DNA from: Echinometra lucunter
Lineage: Eukaryota > Echinodermata > Echinoidea > Camarodonta > Echinometridae
Reading direction: 5' to 3'
DNA length: 64,000 bases
Assembly (NCBI GenBank): GCA_029962745.1
Contig: CM057152.1
Coordinates: 26,162,507 to 26,226,506 of the forward strand
A program made the translations under genes and the position numbers. The notes beneath the pieces were generated by a model. The model had not been told where the DNA came from, did no database searches, and worked only from the letters and a program-made list of their open reading frames with translations. Of the stretch, positions 1-13,478 are shown one piece after another; position 1 is the first letter of the stretch; every line of letters starts with the position of its first letter.

Positions 1-1012
1 ATCAGTGCTATTTAATGAAGATTCTTTGTTAGGCCAAAGAAAAAATAGAAAGGTTTATTTTTCTTAAGTGTCCAGACACACAAACCCCCTCTAGCGGTTA
101 AAAATTTCATGGCCAGGTTTTTTTTTCTTTTTCAGTTATCATTTGTATTTCTTCAAAATGGCTATTGCATTAAATTTCCTTGAATATTTAGCCAATTGGA
201 CCCTTTTTTACTGTTATGCTTTACTCCTAAATTTGGGAGGGGGGAGAGGAAAGTACACCCCTAAAAAAAAAAAAGGCTTTATTACACAACTGATAAAAGC
301 ATAAGTTTTGATGTCCTCGCAACTTCCGGGCAAATTGGTTGTCACCTTGCCTGGAGATGTCCAAGACGTCTCTGAGTGAGGCGTCTCCTAGAAGTCGCGC
401 CTTGGTGAGAGAGCGCAAGCCATTTTTTGGCTGGAGACGTCGCTGCGACTGCCACGATTGATCAGTCAGAGAAGTCGCAGTGATGTCTCTGCCAGTGAGA
501 TATGGCCTTAACAGAAATAACATAATCATCAACAAATTCTTGGAAAATATTTTCACATCCAAGGACAATAAAATATCTAATTTCCAACCTATTCCTTCGA
601 CTGGATCTCAAGTATTTTAAAGTGAAATTCTCTTCCTTTTTTTTTCTTTTGATCACCACTATTGCTCCTCTGAAGCTCACACACGACTTAAATAGGAAAC
701 ACTTCCCTACTGTCAGCAATTTCCCACTCATAGGGCCAAACGTATATCGGACTGTAGCGAATATTCACTGTTGCAGCAGTCAAAAACAGACAACAAAATT
801 GCTCTAAAGCAAGATTTAATTTTTTTAAATTTGCTAGATTATCTGATTGAGGGACTTCAACTCTTGATATGCCACAAATTTGGGGATTCAGAGTTCAAAA
901 TGGAATTTTAAACAATTATTTTCCTCTCATGTGTGATTTTCTACCAAGCCCAAATGCCTGGGAATTATACACACAAAAGCTATTGAGGCTTTTCCACAAT
1001 TACTATTATGGA
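1..1012. other. no gene seen
   Basis: AT-rich sequence with short A and T runs. Open frames on both strands are short and have no recognisable domain or codon pattern. Around 330-500 there are loosely repeated GAGACGTC and GTCGC words, but no clean repeat. Confidence 0.5.
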
Positions 1013-1041
1013 GTACAAGCTTATCTCAGATAAGCTTGTAC
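1013..1041. repeat. near-perfect palindrome
   Basis: TACAAGCTTATCT is followed after one base by its exact reverse complement AGATAAGCTTGTA. It is a 13 bp perfect hairpin with almost no loop. No flanking element is evident. Confidence 0.75.
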
Positions 1042-1270
1042 ATGTAGATTCTATAAATGGCAATTTCCCTTGTATCAGTAACCCTACCGGGCTCCATCGT
1101 TCGAAATTATTGAATATGCATGAAGACATTGTAGGGTTATTGTATCAGGTGCAAGCTAACCTTGCATTCGGCCCTTTTGGGCATGTTGGGTAAGTGGACA
1201 AGTTCAATTTCAAGTTCATTTATTTCTTTCAGCTAAACTGAAAACAATACATTCATGAACAGTATCAAGG

Positions 1271-1400
1271 CGCTAATGCACTTTCGTATCCATATCCGAT
1301 GACTGACGGAATATTAAGCGCTGCTGGTGCATGCACAGCACGGTGGTGTGTGCGACTGTGTGCTTTATTCCGTCAGGCTTGGATAAGAAAGTGCATTAGC
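1271..1400. mobile_element. short MITE-like inverted repeat
   Basis: The ends are GCTAATGCACTTTC and its complement GAAAGTGCATTAGC. A second inner pair, CTGACGGAATA and TATTCCGTCAG, is also inverted. Total about 130 bp with no coding capacity, which fits a hairpin-type MITE. Superfamily unknown. Confidence 0.6.
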
Positions 1401-2255
<855 letters not shown>

Positions 2256-4639
2256 TTGTATTCACAACAGATTTTTGGTCATCACTGGTCAGTGCTCCAT
2301 GTCAGAGCACAGTGCGGAGGGGGGGGGGGGGGTGCACTAGCTTGCATGGGTCTCAATCCCTACTCTTCCTTACCCCCTGCTACAACTGAGTTTTTGAAAA
2401 TTTATGAAAATTATAAGACGGGGAATGTCCTCCTGAATAAGAGTTAAAGGGGTTCGTTTTACACACTGCCCCCTCCTCCCATCATAATGGCTTAATAAAA
2501 CTAGTAGGCCTATGTTTTGCCATGACCCAGGGCCGTGACCTCCTCGTGAAGCCATCTAAATCTAGGAGATATAAACCTCTGAAATGACATATGGATGATC
2601 CAGGTGATGATGATGATGAAGATTATAATAATTATGATGATGATTAATGATGATGATGATGTTAGTTGGAGACTGACAGGGTTCATGCCCCCCCCCCCCC
2701 GGGCATGCCCCAAGGTATGCTCTAGAAACAATCGCTCCAGACTTATAGATACAAGGTTAGTGTCATGGCCGAGGGGGGGGGGGGGGTACTCGCCTAATAT
2801 GGTATACGGGGGTATGCCACTCTAATGGGTAGCTTTTTTGCCAGAAATCCCTAAATATGGGGTATGGTTTTGTGCCGGAAAATCCCTAAACATGCCCTCA
2901 CTTTTAAATCACGACCTTAAACATGGGTAACTTAATTGTTCAGGAAGATATCCTCACTCATATTGTCGCTAAAGTACACACCCGAGACAGAGGCGTCGAT
3001 CCTGGGGGGGGGGGGGTAGGGGGCAGTTGCCTCCCAAAGAAAATTTTCGGGGGGGCCAAAGTTTGCCCCCCCCCCCCCCCAAATAATTTCGGAACCAACA
3101 AAAAAAAAAAGGAAAAAGAAAAAATGAGAAAAGAAAGGAAAAGGAAAGAAGGAAGTGAAATGAAAGCGGAAAACAAGGAAAAAGAAAGTAAATGGGACAC
3201 TGGGAAGCGCTCGCTCGCTTCACTCGCACGCATTTTAACCAATGCCGATGATGATTACTATTCTTATGAAAGGAAATCGGTTTGCATCTACAGTTCCTGT
3301 CTAATGTTATACTATTCTCCTACTCATAGGAAGTAATATAACCAAACAAGATATCACTCTAAGAAATCGAACGGCCAGTTGACCTAAAAATAAATACACT
3401 TTCAGTAGATAACGGCCTAGATTTTTTTTTTTAAGACATATTTATCGTTAGCTCGCTCGCTACTCTCGCTGTTAAAAGCTAGATACAAGATGATTTCGGG
3501 CAGCAAGTAGCTTATAATAGCAGGGAGATTCCAAAATATCATAATATTTGGGCAGCGATGCATGGGGTTGACAAATTTTTGGTGACGAATCCATGTAATT
3601 TTGCCGGGATCGGTCGTTGACTTTGCTTGCTAGCTAATGGTAGAAACAGAATGGATTCGGACTGCAAGCCAGGTAGCTGGTGATCGGATATATTATTTAG
3701 ATATCATACAGGCATGAAAGGTTTATAGTGTATTCTGATGATGATAATGATAACATTCCGTTCTTGTATAGCACATATCACATTATTATGATGACGAAAT
3801 AATACTGCTATCATATGGAAAAGGGTATATTTTTCCTCGCTCGCTACGCTCGCTTGTTTGATATTAATGGTTTTGAAAAGCAAACGAATTCAGTAAGTGA
3901 GATGAGATCGAATAGATAATGTAGATGTTTCATGGGCTCACAGAGAAATTTGCCGAAGGGGTTACTACTTCTACCATCAAAAACAGTGTGATTCCTCGCT
4001 CGCTCGTAATATTTAAAAACAGAGTGGTTTCGTTCGGGGGTAGCAACAATGTGACAAAATAGAGTCATATTCAGTGGCGGCACCAAGGGGGGCATGGGGG
4101 GGGGGCATTTGCCCCCCCCCCCCCCCACTCAGAAGCTTTGCCCCCCCCCCCAAAAGAAAAATTATACAGTAATTTGTAAATAAGTAAATGTTGTCATAAG
4201 CATCATATTCAAGCTGTGAAGTGCTTTAAAATACCATTTTCCGCTCTTCAAAACTTTGATTGAAAAAAAAAAAAGTGGTTATTTTTGGCTCGCTCGCTTC
4301 GCTCGCTCATCATATTTTAAAATTTCTTTCCTAAAATGCGATCAAAAACAAGAAAAGTAGCCATTTTTGGCTTGCTCACTTTGCTCGCTCGTCATATTTC
4401 AGAATATTTATTCGAAAATGCGATTAAAAACCAAAAAAGCAGTTATTTTTTGTTCGCTCGCTTCGCTCGCTCGCAAAATTGATATTAAAATGTGTGTAAG
4501 AGGAAAAAAAAATAGTCCAAAAATTCAATTATCCCCCCGCCCCACTCCTCAAAGTGGATTTACACCGGCGACTAAAACTCGCGCTTCACGCTCGATTTTT
4601 CCATACACGCAAAAAAAAATTGACTATATATAAAAATTG

Positions 4640-4644
4640 ACAAT

Positions 4645-4704
<60 letters not shown>
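4640..4704. repeat. (TA)n microsatellite
   Basis: Almost pure TA dinucleotides, interrupted once by TG. It directly precedes the MITE starting at about 4738. Confidence 0.9.
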
Positions 4705-4707
<3 letters not shown>

Positions 4708-4737
4708 GAAAATTAGTCTGCTTGGCATCTAGATAGT

Positions 4738-5064
4738 ACAAGAATCAGAGTTGGTAGTAGAATGCCAATAAAAAATAAAATCATAGATTTTAAAAGAAAA
4801 CGGAGCATAGCTCTCAAAAATGAAAGGCGAAGTCACACTCTTCGTCAGTGCTCACGGTGTGACAAAAAGATGTAAATCAAAATCCGTTTCTGAAACAGAC
4901 GAAAAAACACGTCAGTTCATGGGCAGACGGATTGTGAAACTCACCTTTCAAAAGAAATCAACGCGCTGAAGATGGAGATGGCGCGAAGTAAATAACGCAT
5001 TCACAATCCGTCTGCCCATGAACAGACGTGGCATTGGCATTCTACTTCCAACTCTGATTCTTAT
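4738..5064. mobile_element. MITE inserted in TA repeats
   Basis: Outer inverted repeats read AAGAATCAGAGTTGG and CCAACTCTGATTCTT, extending about 30 bp with one mismatch through AGTAGAATGCCAAT. An inner inverted pair, CATGGGCAGACGGATTGTGA and its complement, lies at about 4918-4938 and 5000-5021. TA repeats flank both sides, as expected for an element that targets TA. A fragment of the same end (CCAACTCTGAT) recurs near 5294. Confidence 0.7.
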
Positions 5065-5403
5065 ATATATATATATATATTAGGTATCATAATATGCCTA
5101 TGGTGTATTTTGATAACTAAACACTTCTCTCAGAACAAGAAATTTGTTATTTCTTTCGCTCGCTCTCTTCGCTCGCTCGCAAAATAAAAAAAGAAAACAG
5201 GATGGTTCAGAGTCTAGCAAGATGCGTATTTTCCCCACATTAAAAAATATGCTTCACGTTGACATATATGTTATGTATATAATATGTATATACTACCAAC
5301 TCTGATACACATATACATATACATATGTCAGTAGCCGTGGGTTCATCTCCGCTTGGTCGTCTTGCCCCCCCCCCTCCAATCCGAAAAATGGATCGACGCC
5401 TCT

Positions 5404-5452
5404 GAAATCAAAATCAAAATCAAAATCAAAATCAAAATCAAAATCAAAATCA
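5404..5452. repeat. (AAAATC)n microsatellite
   Basis: About eight head-to-tail AAAATC hexamers. Confidence 0.9.
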
Positions 5453-5600
5453 AGGTTCGCCTTAAAAATGAGTCACTTTTTGAATGAAAATCCCTAATAA
5501 CGGGTACCTTTTTTTTCAGATAAAATGACCCTTAAAAATGGGTACAGGTATGGAGGCTTCAGCTGCACACCCCGTCCAAACAATTCCCCCCCCCCCCCCC

Positions 5601-6840
5601 CCTGGTTGAAATCAGTGGCGTAATGAGCCAAAATATTTTTTTTTTTTTTTTTTTTTTTGGGGGGGGCTCAATCTTTGCGAGGAGCGAAGCGACCAACCCT
5701 GAGGGAATGTAGCGACCGAGCCGGGGTACCCCCCCCCCCTCACGATACGGAGCTTTTTCATCTTTTCGACTTAAAAATGTGCAATCTGCAAAACCTGAAA
5801 AGGAAATTCCAACTTCAGTTCAATTTTTATTTTTTCTCATTTCCAACAAAAGATGTAAATAGGCTTATCATGAAAAAATAAACATTTGAAGTAGAATACA
5901 TGAAATATGAAACATCAAATTTGATGACATGTACTATTATGGATACGCGTGTCATGAATCTACCGACCGGAAAAGGATTTTTTTTTTCATGAACTTGGAA
6001 ACATGATTATGAAAACATGCAGCCCAAATAATCTTCGTAAGTTTCAAACAAAGCGTTACACAAAATACTTAATTACTTATGATAATAATACAGACAAAGA
6101 CACTATGAAATAAAAGGGACGAGCATGAAGGGGGGGGGGAGTGTAATGCGGTGGGGTACCAGGGTTTCACTCCCATAGTGGCGTAGCTAGGATTTCATTT
6201 TAGTGGGGCGGTAGTGAGCACGCGAAGCGTGTGAATCACTTACTGGGGGGAGGGTGCAGGGAGGGGGAAGTTTCCCCCCTCCCGCGCGAAGCGCGGAAGC
6301 TCCGACGTTTCTTTGAATTGTTCAATGTCTGCTCCCGCTTTTCTTACGTTCTCTTACCTTTATTTCTTTTCTCGCTCCCGCTGTTTTTCCTTCTACTTTT
6401 TTCTTTCTTTTTTTGTTGGCGTTTAGGAGGGGATGACCGCCCCCATCGCCCCCTCCCCCTGGCTAGGCAAGTGCACTCCCATGGTAAAGGATTTTTTTTG
6501 CAGTATTGATGGTTTGCAACTCTGTAAAAGAACACCATTTGGGACTACAAACTTAAAGCCCGTGTCTAGTTTTGGTAAATCTAAGAATATTCATTATCAA
6601 AGTTTAAATCCATTGTCAGATAAACAGATAAAACCAAGTGTTATATCATAAAACACATAAGTTTTGATATCATGCGTGTTTTCTGCCTTGCTATGCATGC
6701 TATTTGGGAAATTGTGAATGCGTTACTTAACAGTAGAAAGGGAGTCTAGGGAGAAGTAATGAAATTCGCGTGATGGGTGATATCACTTATAAAGAATTGA
6801 AAATAAACCATGGTTGAAATTTATTTGGGGGGGGGGGGCT
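5601..6840. repeat. degenerate transposon remnants
   Basis: Phrases such as AGTGGCGTAATGAGCC (near 5613, again at 57113), GGGGGGCTCAATCTTTGCG (5660, again near 57143) and AGTGGCGTAGCTAGG (6177) mark dispersed repeats. GCGCGAAGCGCGGAAG near 6283 is a small palindromic word. No supported gene. Confidence 0.5.
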
Positions 6841-6848
6841 GACGCCCC

Positions 6849-6849
<1 letters not shown>

Positions 6850-6932
<83 letters not shown>
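6850..6932. repeat. (AGC)n-(AGT)n microsatellite
   Basis: About ten AGC units run directly into about seventeen AGT units. Confidence 0.92.
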
Positions 6933-6940
<8 letters not shown>

Positions 6941-7195
6941 CGTCTTAGAACCAGCATGTATACTAAGGGTATAAAGCAGCATTTTCACATTTTTTTCTTA
7001 ATTATCCTTGAAAATTTTTATTCATATTGCAGATTTGCATTGTATCATTTGTTTTTGATTGAATATGTATTTTGTTTGCATTGTATGAAAAATAATGTCA
7101 CTCTTTGGATTGATTATGTATTTTGTTTACAATCTATGAAAAATAATGTCTTGTCGGAATATCCGAGTAAAGGCAAAAAAACTAAAAGCATTACC

Positions 7196-7223
7196 AAAAA
7201 AAAAAAAAAAAAAAAAAAAAATA

Positions 7224-7262
<39 letters not shown>
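7196..7262. repeat. poly-A plus (TA)n
   Basis: A run of A of about 25 bases is followed by AATAAAAA and a TA dinucleotide repeat. Confidence 0.9.
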
Positions 7263-7268
<6 letters not shown>

Positions 7269-8132
7269 GTAGGGTGGTTATTTCTTGTCTACCCTTACAT
7301 TTTCATTGCATACTGAAATATCTGTTTCGACTGACTGAGGTTTTTAAGTGAATGAGAAAATAGATTTAACAAAAACAAAAACAAAAAAAATTGCAAAATA
7401 ATATTGACTTGAAATAGGTCACGGCGCCCATTTTGACCTCGGCGAACTTTTCAACGACCAATCACTGACTGAGTTATTCCGGAGGATATCATCATCCGCT
7501 CGAGCTAGCAACTATTGAAAAATTTACTGGATTTGGGGGCGTTAATTTTCTATTTCTGAACCTCAGTGGCCGAAAGTTTGCTCATTTCGTGTAAGTAGAA
7601 GTTTTTCCAATGTTATGTATGCATGTATTTTGAAAATTGATGGGCAGAAGAGTATGCAACCTGCTTGGAAATATTAGTGAGTGATATCTGATTTTTATGC
7701 GAAAGATCGTACTCGTAGTCCACATACATGTACGTTGCAGTGTGTGCTTCCGTACAACTCCGATCCACTTGCCACTGTTTCTGGATAAGTGCAATGCATT
7801 GCTCGAAAGCAAAAACTGCATGTGACCACCACTCGATCAGTCCGGTGCCGCCGCAGCTCAGCCTCAGCCTAGCCCAGCCCAGCCCTAACACTAACAGTAA
7901 CAGTATGAACAGTTAGGCCTAGGCAAGGGCAGGGCTGCCAATTCTCACGCAATTCACCCGATTCTGACTGTCTCACTCTGAACGAATTCTCACGCTGAAC
8001 TCCAAAAATAGAGAGAGAAAAAAAGAATGTCTCCAAAATATCTTGATATGCCCAAGCCCCAAATTTAAACTCAGGATTTTCCCACGTTTTTGGTCCTGCG
8101 CAAAGACAAGCTATTGAATTACGATTGTTTTA
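7263..8132. other. no gene seen
   Basis: Unique-looking sequence. The overlapping ORFs at 7582-7916 on both strands have no recognisable family. Confidence 0.45.
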
Positions 8133-8140
8133 TAGCAGGT
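8133..8140. repeat. target-site duplication, left copy
   Basis: TAGCAGGT, matching 10842-10849 exactly and flanking the foldback element. Confidence 0.7.
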
Positions 8141-10841
8141 GAATCAGGGACAACTCGGACCACGGGACAACTCGGACCGTGGGCCGAGTTGTCCCACCCG
8201 TTTCGTGATTTTTTTTCCACAAATTTGCGTCTATTTTTCCGTCATTTCGAAATTTCTTGTAAAGATTTTCTAGAGATAAGGTCTGTTGGTAATGTTCTTC
8301 ACTTTATATTACTTTTTTTCCGCTGGAAATAAAAAAAAAAGTGTAATTTTAGGAGTTTTTCGACAGCTCGCGATTCCCATAGGCGCGCGTGTATTAACAG
8401 TGTCGGTGCTCGGCTCGGCCCCGCTCAACAACTGACTTGATTTTGCAATCATTTCTCCTCAAGTTACCACTTTTATCGCAGAAGATGGACTTTCTGGTAT
8501 TCCATCAACTCCACTTTTTCATCACAAGGATGAAATTCGGTGTATAAGCACGATTTTGTCGAAGTTTTTCACCTTTTCTCTCTGGTCGTAAGAAGTGAAC
8601 AACCGATGATCGGTCCGCTCCTCTTCATCGCAATTCTACGTAGCTCGGCCGCCGAAACTGGCGGGGTGGGATTCAGCCCGAATCCCCAATGGAAGTGGGC
8701 GTGCACAGTCAAAGAGCTGAGCTTGACTGAGTGACAGAGAATCAACTAGAGCTTGAAGCTTGGCAGTGATAGGCTCTGCTTTTTAATTTTTTTTTCTAAA
8801 TAAATATATATGTATTTTTTTATTTTGTCTATATTGAATTTGATTTTCCTTGTGTAGATTTGAGATTGTAATAATTTAATATGCTTCAATTTCTTTGACA
8901 GCTGTGAGTTGCCCAAAAAATACTTAATTTGGATGGGGGCTCGGGGCGATTTCACTCCTGCCCCCGAAATGTGAAAAAATATTCACGGTCTAGATGTGTG
9001 GGCATGCCGGGCTGAGGGTAACCATCAATAAAAAACGTTATATTTGGGGGCTTATAAGAAATGTTTTATTTTGGGGCTTAATTTTTAATCAAATTATCAT
9101 TTTTGGGCCTTTTCATTTTTTTTATACATTTCATTTTTATTTTTCATATTGAGTTTCCATGGTGTTGAGAGCTGAGTTTTAATAATTATTATGCTTCAAT
9201 TTCTTTTCAGTGGTCTGAGTGTGACAGTGGTGTGGATGTTTGAGTCACACAAAAAAATACTTTTACGTGGGTGGGGGCTTGGGGCGATTTCACTCCTGCC
9301 CCCGAAATGTGAAAATGTTGTAGGTGTAGCTGTTTCGGCATGCCAGGCAGAGGGTATAGCCATAAAAAATGTTTTATTTGGGGGCTTAATTTTTAATTAA
9401 ATTATTTTTTTATTTTTTTTTACAGGATTTAAAATCGAATGTGCCCCTTTCCATTCTTTGTTTTTCTCCGATTTACTTTCTTTAATTTTATTTCTTGGTC
9501 TTAAGGGTGGGTGTCAGTCAGGCTGCCGGGGTGGAATTAAGCCGGAATTGCCGATGGAAATTTAAGTTAATTGAGTGATGCATTTTAGAACAATACCAAA
9601 TTAAATACATTTTATTTGGAGGAAACAATAATTGGTAAAAATACAAAACACAAAACTTCTTACTCTATTCTTTCCTCCTGTAAATTAATTAAAGAAAGTA
9701 AACCAGGGAAAAACAAAGAATGGAAAGGGGCACATTCGATTTTAAATCCTGTAAAAAAAATAAAAAAATAATTTAATTAAAAATTAAGCCCCCAAATAAA
9801 ACATTTTTTTATGGCTATAACACCATGGGAACTCAATATGAAAAATAAAATGAAATGTATAAAAAAATGAAAAGGCCAAAAAATGATAATTTGATTAAAA
9901 ATTAAGCCCCAAAATAAAACATTTCTCATAAGCCCCCAAATATAACGTTTTTTATTGATGGTTACCCTCAGCCCGGCATGCCCACACATCTAGACCGCGA
10001 ATATTTTTTCACATTTCGGGGGCAGGAGTGAAATCGCCCCGAGCCCCCATCCAAATTAAGTATTTTTTGGGCAACTCACAGGTGTCAAAGAAATTGAAGC
10101 ATATTAAATTATTACAATCTCAAATCTACACAAGGAAAATCAAATTCAATATAGACAAAATAAAAAAAATACATATATATTTATTTAGAAAAAAAAATTA
10201 AAAAGCAGAGCCTATCACTGCCAAGCTTCAAGCTCTAGTTGATTCTCTGTCACTCAGTCAAGCTCAGCTCTTTGACTGTGCACGCCCACTTCCATTGGGG
10301 ATTCGGGCTGAATCCCACCCCGCCAGTTTCGGCGGCCGAGCTACGTAGAATTGCGGTGAAGAGGAGCGGACCGATCATCGGTTGTTCACTTCTTACGACC
10401 AGAGAGAAAAGGTGAAAAACTTCGACAAAATCGTGCTTATACACCGAATTTCATCCTTGTGATGAAAAAGTGGAGTTGATGGAATACAAGAAAGTCCATC
10501 TTCTGCGATAAAAGTGGTAACTTGAGGAGAAATGATTGCAAAATCAAGTCAGTTGTTGAGCGGGACCGAGCCGAGCACCGACACTGTTAATACACGCGCG
10601 CCTATGGGAATCGCGAGCTGTCGAAAAACTCCTAAAATTACACTTTTTTTTATTTCCAGGGGAAAAAAAGTAATATAAAGTGAAGAACATTACCAACAGA
10701 CCTTATCTCTAGAAAATCTTTACAAGAAATTTCGAAATGACGGAAAAATAGACGCAAATTTGTGGAAAAAAAATCTCGTATTGGGTGGGACAACTCGGCC
10801 CGCGGTCCGAGATGTCCCGTGGTCCGAGTTGTCCCGACCCC
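8141..10841. mobile_element. 2.7 kb foldback transposon
   Basis: Two long inverted arms (about 8147-9490 and 9677-10836) are nearly exact reverse complements around a spacer of about 190 bp. The outer ends carry GGGACAACTCGGACC repeated in tandem. The element is flanked by the identical 8 bp TAGCAGGT. The left arm has an internal duplication of about 200 bp (near 9157-9357) that the right arm lacks. Mirror-image 64-residue ORFs at 8540-8734 (+) and 10250-10444 (-) are a by-product of the symmetry, and no transposase is visible. An 8 bp duplication fits hAT, P or Merlin mobilisation, but the ends match none of these clearly. Confidence 0.8.
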
Positions 10842-10849
10842 TAGCAGGT
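10842..10849. repeat. target-site duplication, right copy
   Basis: TAGCAGGT, identical to 8133-8140. Confidence 0.7.
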
Positions 10850-11702
10850 ATAGTGCGTGGACGTGTGACGACTGTATCATGTCAATGACGAGACTTTTTG
10901 TAACTCTCTGGCCAGACGTCATGGCTGTGTGATGTGCGGTGCAGCGGCGCACCCAGCGCTGCAGCCTGGTGTGGCCGTGTGGCTTAGAGTTTGCGCTTGA
11001 TCGGATACCAGTCGTAATAAATAGCCAGCATATCCCGCTTTGGCTGGACAGCAGGAATTTTCTTGGTAAGTTTCCTGGCTGTGTGTGAGCGTTGAGATTC
11101 CGTGATCTCTGTAGCTGTTGTGTGGGGATTTTTTCTTTTTGTCACAGATTGTATTAATCCTGTAGAGGTCTATGTACATGTAGTCCAGGGACGTCTGGAG
11201 AGTAAAAAAAAAAAAAAAAACGCTAACACTATTACTCTCCATGGTGTCCAGTGTTTTTACCCCCTATTTGTACATAGCAAGTATCTTGGCACTTCAAAAC
11301 AACCCCTGGAAAATCACTTTCCCATGGGCCAATGATACCACCAGCCTTGTAACCAGGGAAAAAATTAATTATTTTTTTTCCGGGGCTACTTTTTGAGCTT
11401 ACTCACCCGAATTTTCTTCATTGTATTACAGTTTACATTGGAGCCTATAAAAATTTCAGGGGCTCTTTTTTAGTTTTCCAGGGCTCTCTGTGGCATTTCG
11501 GGGGCGAATTCGCCCGAAGCCCCCGTATATTTTTTTCCCTGCTTGTAACTATCGGCTGTGGTCATCACGAACCTGACTGACACTTGGACTAAAAATTGGA
11601 CGAACGAAAACCGAAATTTAGATATAAATCTATCGTAGGGTAGCTGGAAAAACTCACCACTTGTTTACATTTCCCCGCCGTCCGTTGAAATGCAGATAGA
11701 AA

Positions 11703-11849
11703 ATGGCGACTAACTTTGGCATGCGCATCAATGCGCGACTAGATGCGAGCGATCTTGCAGACGTTTTCAAATTCCCGGCAATTCTCGCTGTAAATTTTTT
11801 GAAAGCGCAAAGCGCGGAAGTTTCGGAAGTGTTAAGGAATAACTCCTAA
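11703..11849 (+). CDS. candidate 48-residue ORF or first exon
   Basis: The ATG lies in an excellent Kozak context (AAAATGGCG) in a locally CpG-rich stretch. The frame runs 48 codons beginning MATNFGMRIN and ends TAA. GCT|GTAAAT at about 11791 could be a splice donor, so this might be a first exon. On the other strand ACAAGTG|GTGAGT near 11655 is also a strong donor, so a divergent promoter is possible. AAAATGGCGAC resembles a YY1 site. The last third resembles the dispersed GCGAAGCGCGGAAG word and lies inside an inverted-repeat element, which argues against a gene. No family recognised. Confidence 0.2.
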   Translation: MATNFGMRINARLDASDLADVFKFPAILAVNFLKAQSAEVSEVLRNNS

Positions 11850-12417
11850 TGTTAGGTGTACTGGCAGTATATTCTATAGCCATGATAGCAAAAGGATGAA
11901 AAATACTTCTTGGTGAGCAGTTGTCTATTAACCCATAGCAGTACAGAGATTTCTTGAGGTCTGAGTTAATCAACTTCAGTCCTCAAATTGGCAATACAAA
12001 TTATTTTTTTCCACGTTTACATGGCTTGAAAAAAATAAATATGGATATAACATAAACCAAAATGAAATATAATTGTAAAATTGAATAAGAAATTGCCAAT
12101 TTGAACACAGAAATAGTGATTACATATTAATCACTGCATTGCCAATTTAAAGAATTTAATGATTAGTTGCACTTAAACTGCTCTAACTCGAGAACGCCAC
12201 ACCATACAGCAATGGGAATGGGCTCAAATTTGTCAGTGCATTTTTCCCTTTCTGCTCATGTATGATATGTACTGCCCAACATTCTGGACCAACAGATACT
12301 GCGAAAGCGTCTCCTAAAGGTGACACTGTACCTCTATGGGTTAATGGCATAATAGCACAAATACATTGCCAAAAAACAAAACAGTCTGTGTCATACTGTC
12401 ATTTATCAGTATGTTAG

Positions 12418-12588
<171 letters not shown>

Positions 12589-12959
12589 TGTACTCCAATA
12601 TTTTTTTACCCTTGTCGCCATGCATGGTGCAGCAATTTCACACATGGTTCTTCTTTGTTTGAAATCCTGTATGCATGGTATTGGAACCATGGGTGTTATG
12701 TACTGCAGAGAACCATGTTGGCCCATGGGAAAGTGATTTTCCAGGGGTTGCTTTGAAGTGCCAAGATGCTTGCTATGTACAAATAGGGGGTAAAAACACT
12801 GGACGTCATGGAGAGTAATAGCTTTAGCGTTTTTTTTTTTTTACTCTCCAGAAGTCCCTGGACTGAGAAGGCATACTGCAAATACAAATCTGTAACTTTG
12901 TCATTTTTCATGGTCAGTGAACTACATGAAGCATTAATAACAATAACCTGTTTGTTATT

Positions 12960-13478
12960 CAATTCAATTTAGTACAATAATGCTGCTTCTGTGTATGTGT
13001 TGGAGTCATGACTAAAGTATACACCAAACTGCACCATTTAAAATGTAAAATTGTCAAAGCTCCCTACAGTGGAAGGGGGGACACCCCCCTTCCACACCTT
13101 CGCTCCCTCGCATTGTCTCACTTCAAATTCTCACTCAAGGTTGGCAGCCCTGCAAGGGGAAAAATAGAAACCACACCTTCCACACCTTTCCCTCGGCTCA
13201 GTCACTTCGCTCCCTCGCAGTGTCTTACTCCAAAGTTACTCTCACTCAATTCAATTTAGTACAATAATGCTGCTTCTATGTATGTGTTGAAATCATAACT
13301 AAAGTATGCACCAAACTGCACCATTTAAAATGTAAAATTGTCAAAGCTCCCTACCCTGGAAGGGGGGACACCCCCCTTCCACACCTTTACCCCGGCTTGG
13401 TCGCTTCGCTCCCTCCCATTGTCTCACTTCAAATTCTCACTCAAGGTTGGCAGCCCTGCAAGGGGAAAAATAGAAACC
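12960..13478. repeat. 289 bp tandem duplication
   Basis: A unit starting AATTCAATTTAGTACAATAA occurs at 12960 and again at about 13249, with small differences. Each copy contains GGAAGGGGGGACACCCCCC, a short hairpin, and a CTCACTTCAAATTCTCACTC stretch. Confidence 0.8.

Larger units (their letters stand above)
2310..5600. repeat. repeat-rich block with G/C homopolymers and CTCGCTCG motifs
   Basis: The block holds G or C runs of 10 or more bases (near 2319, 2690, 2776, 3004, 3067, 4097, 4116, 4141, 5589). It also has repeated GCTCGCTCGCTTCGCTCGCTC-like words (near 3450, 3836, 4000, 4290, 4380, 4456, 5160). Around 2820-2890 and 5460-5540, related phrases built on AAAATCCCTAA and GGGTACC occur, suggesting the two ends of one old element. 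GGCGTCGATCC and GGCGGCACCAAGG beside the G runs resemble ends of hAT-type non-autonomous elements. All ORFs inside are low complexity. Confidence 0.55.

Noticed and set aside
8540..8734. 64-residue ORF also present as a mirror copy at 10250-10444, apparently conserved
   Set aside because: The two are arms of one foldback element, so the similarity reflects DNA symmetry, not protein selection.
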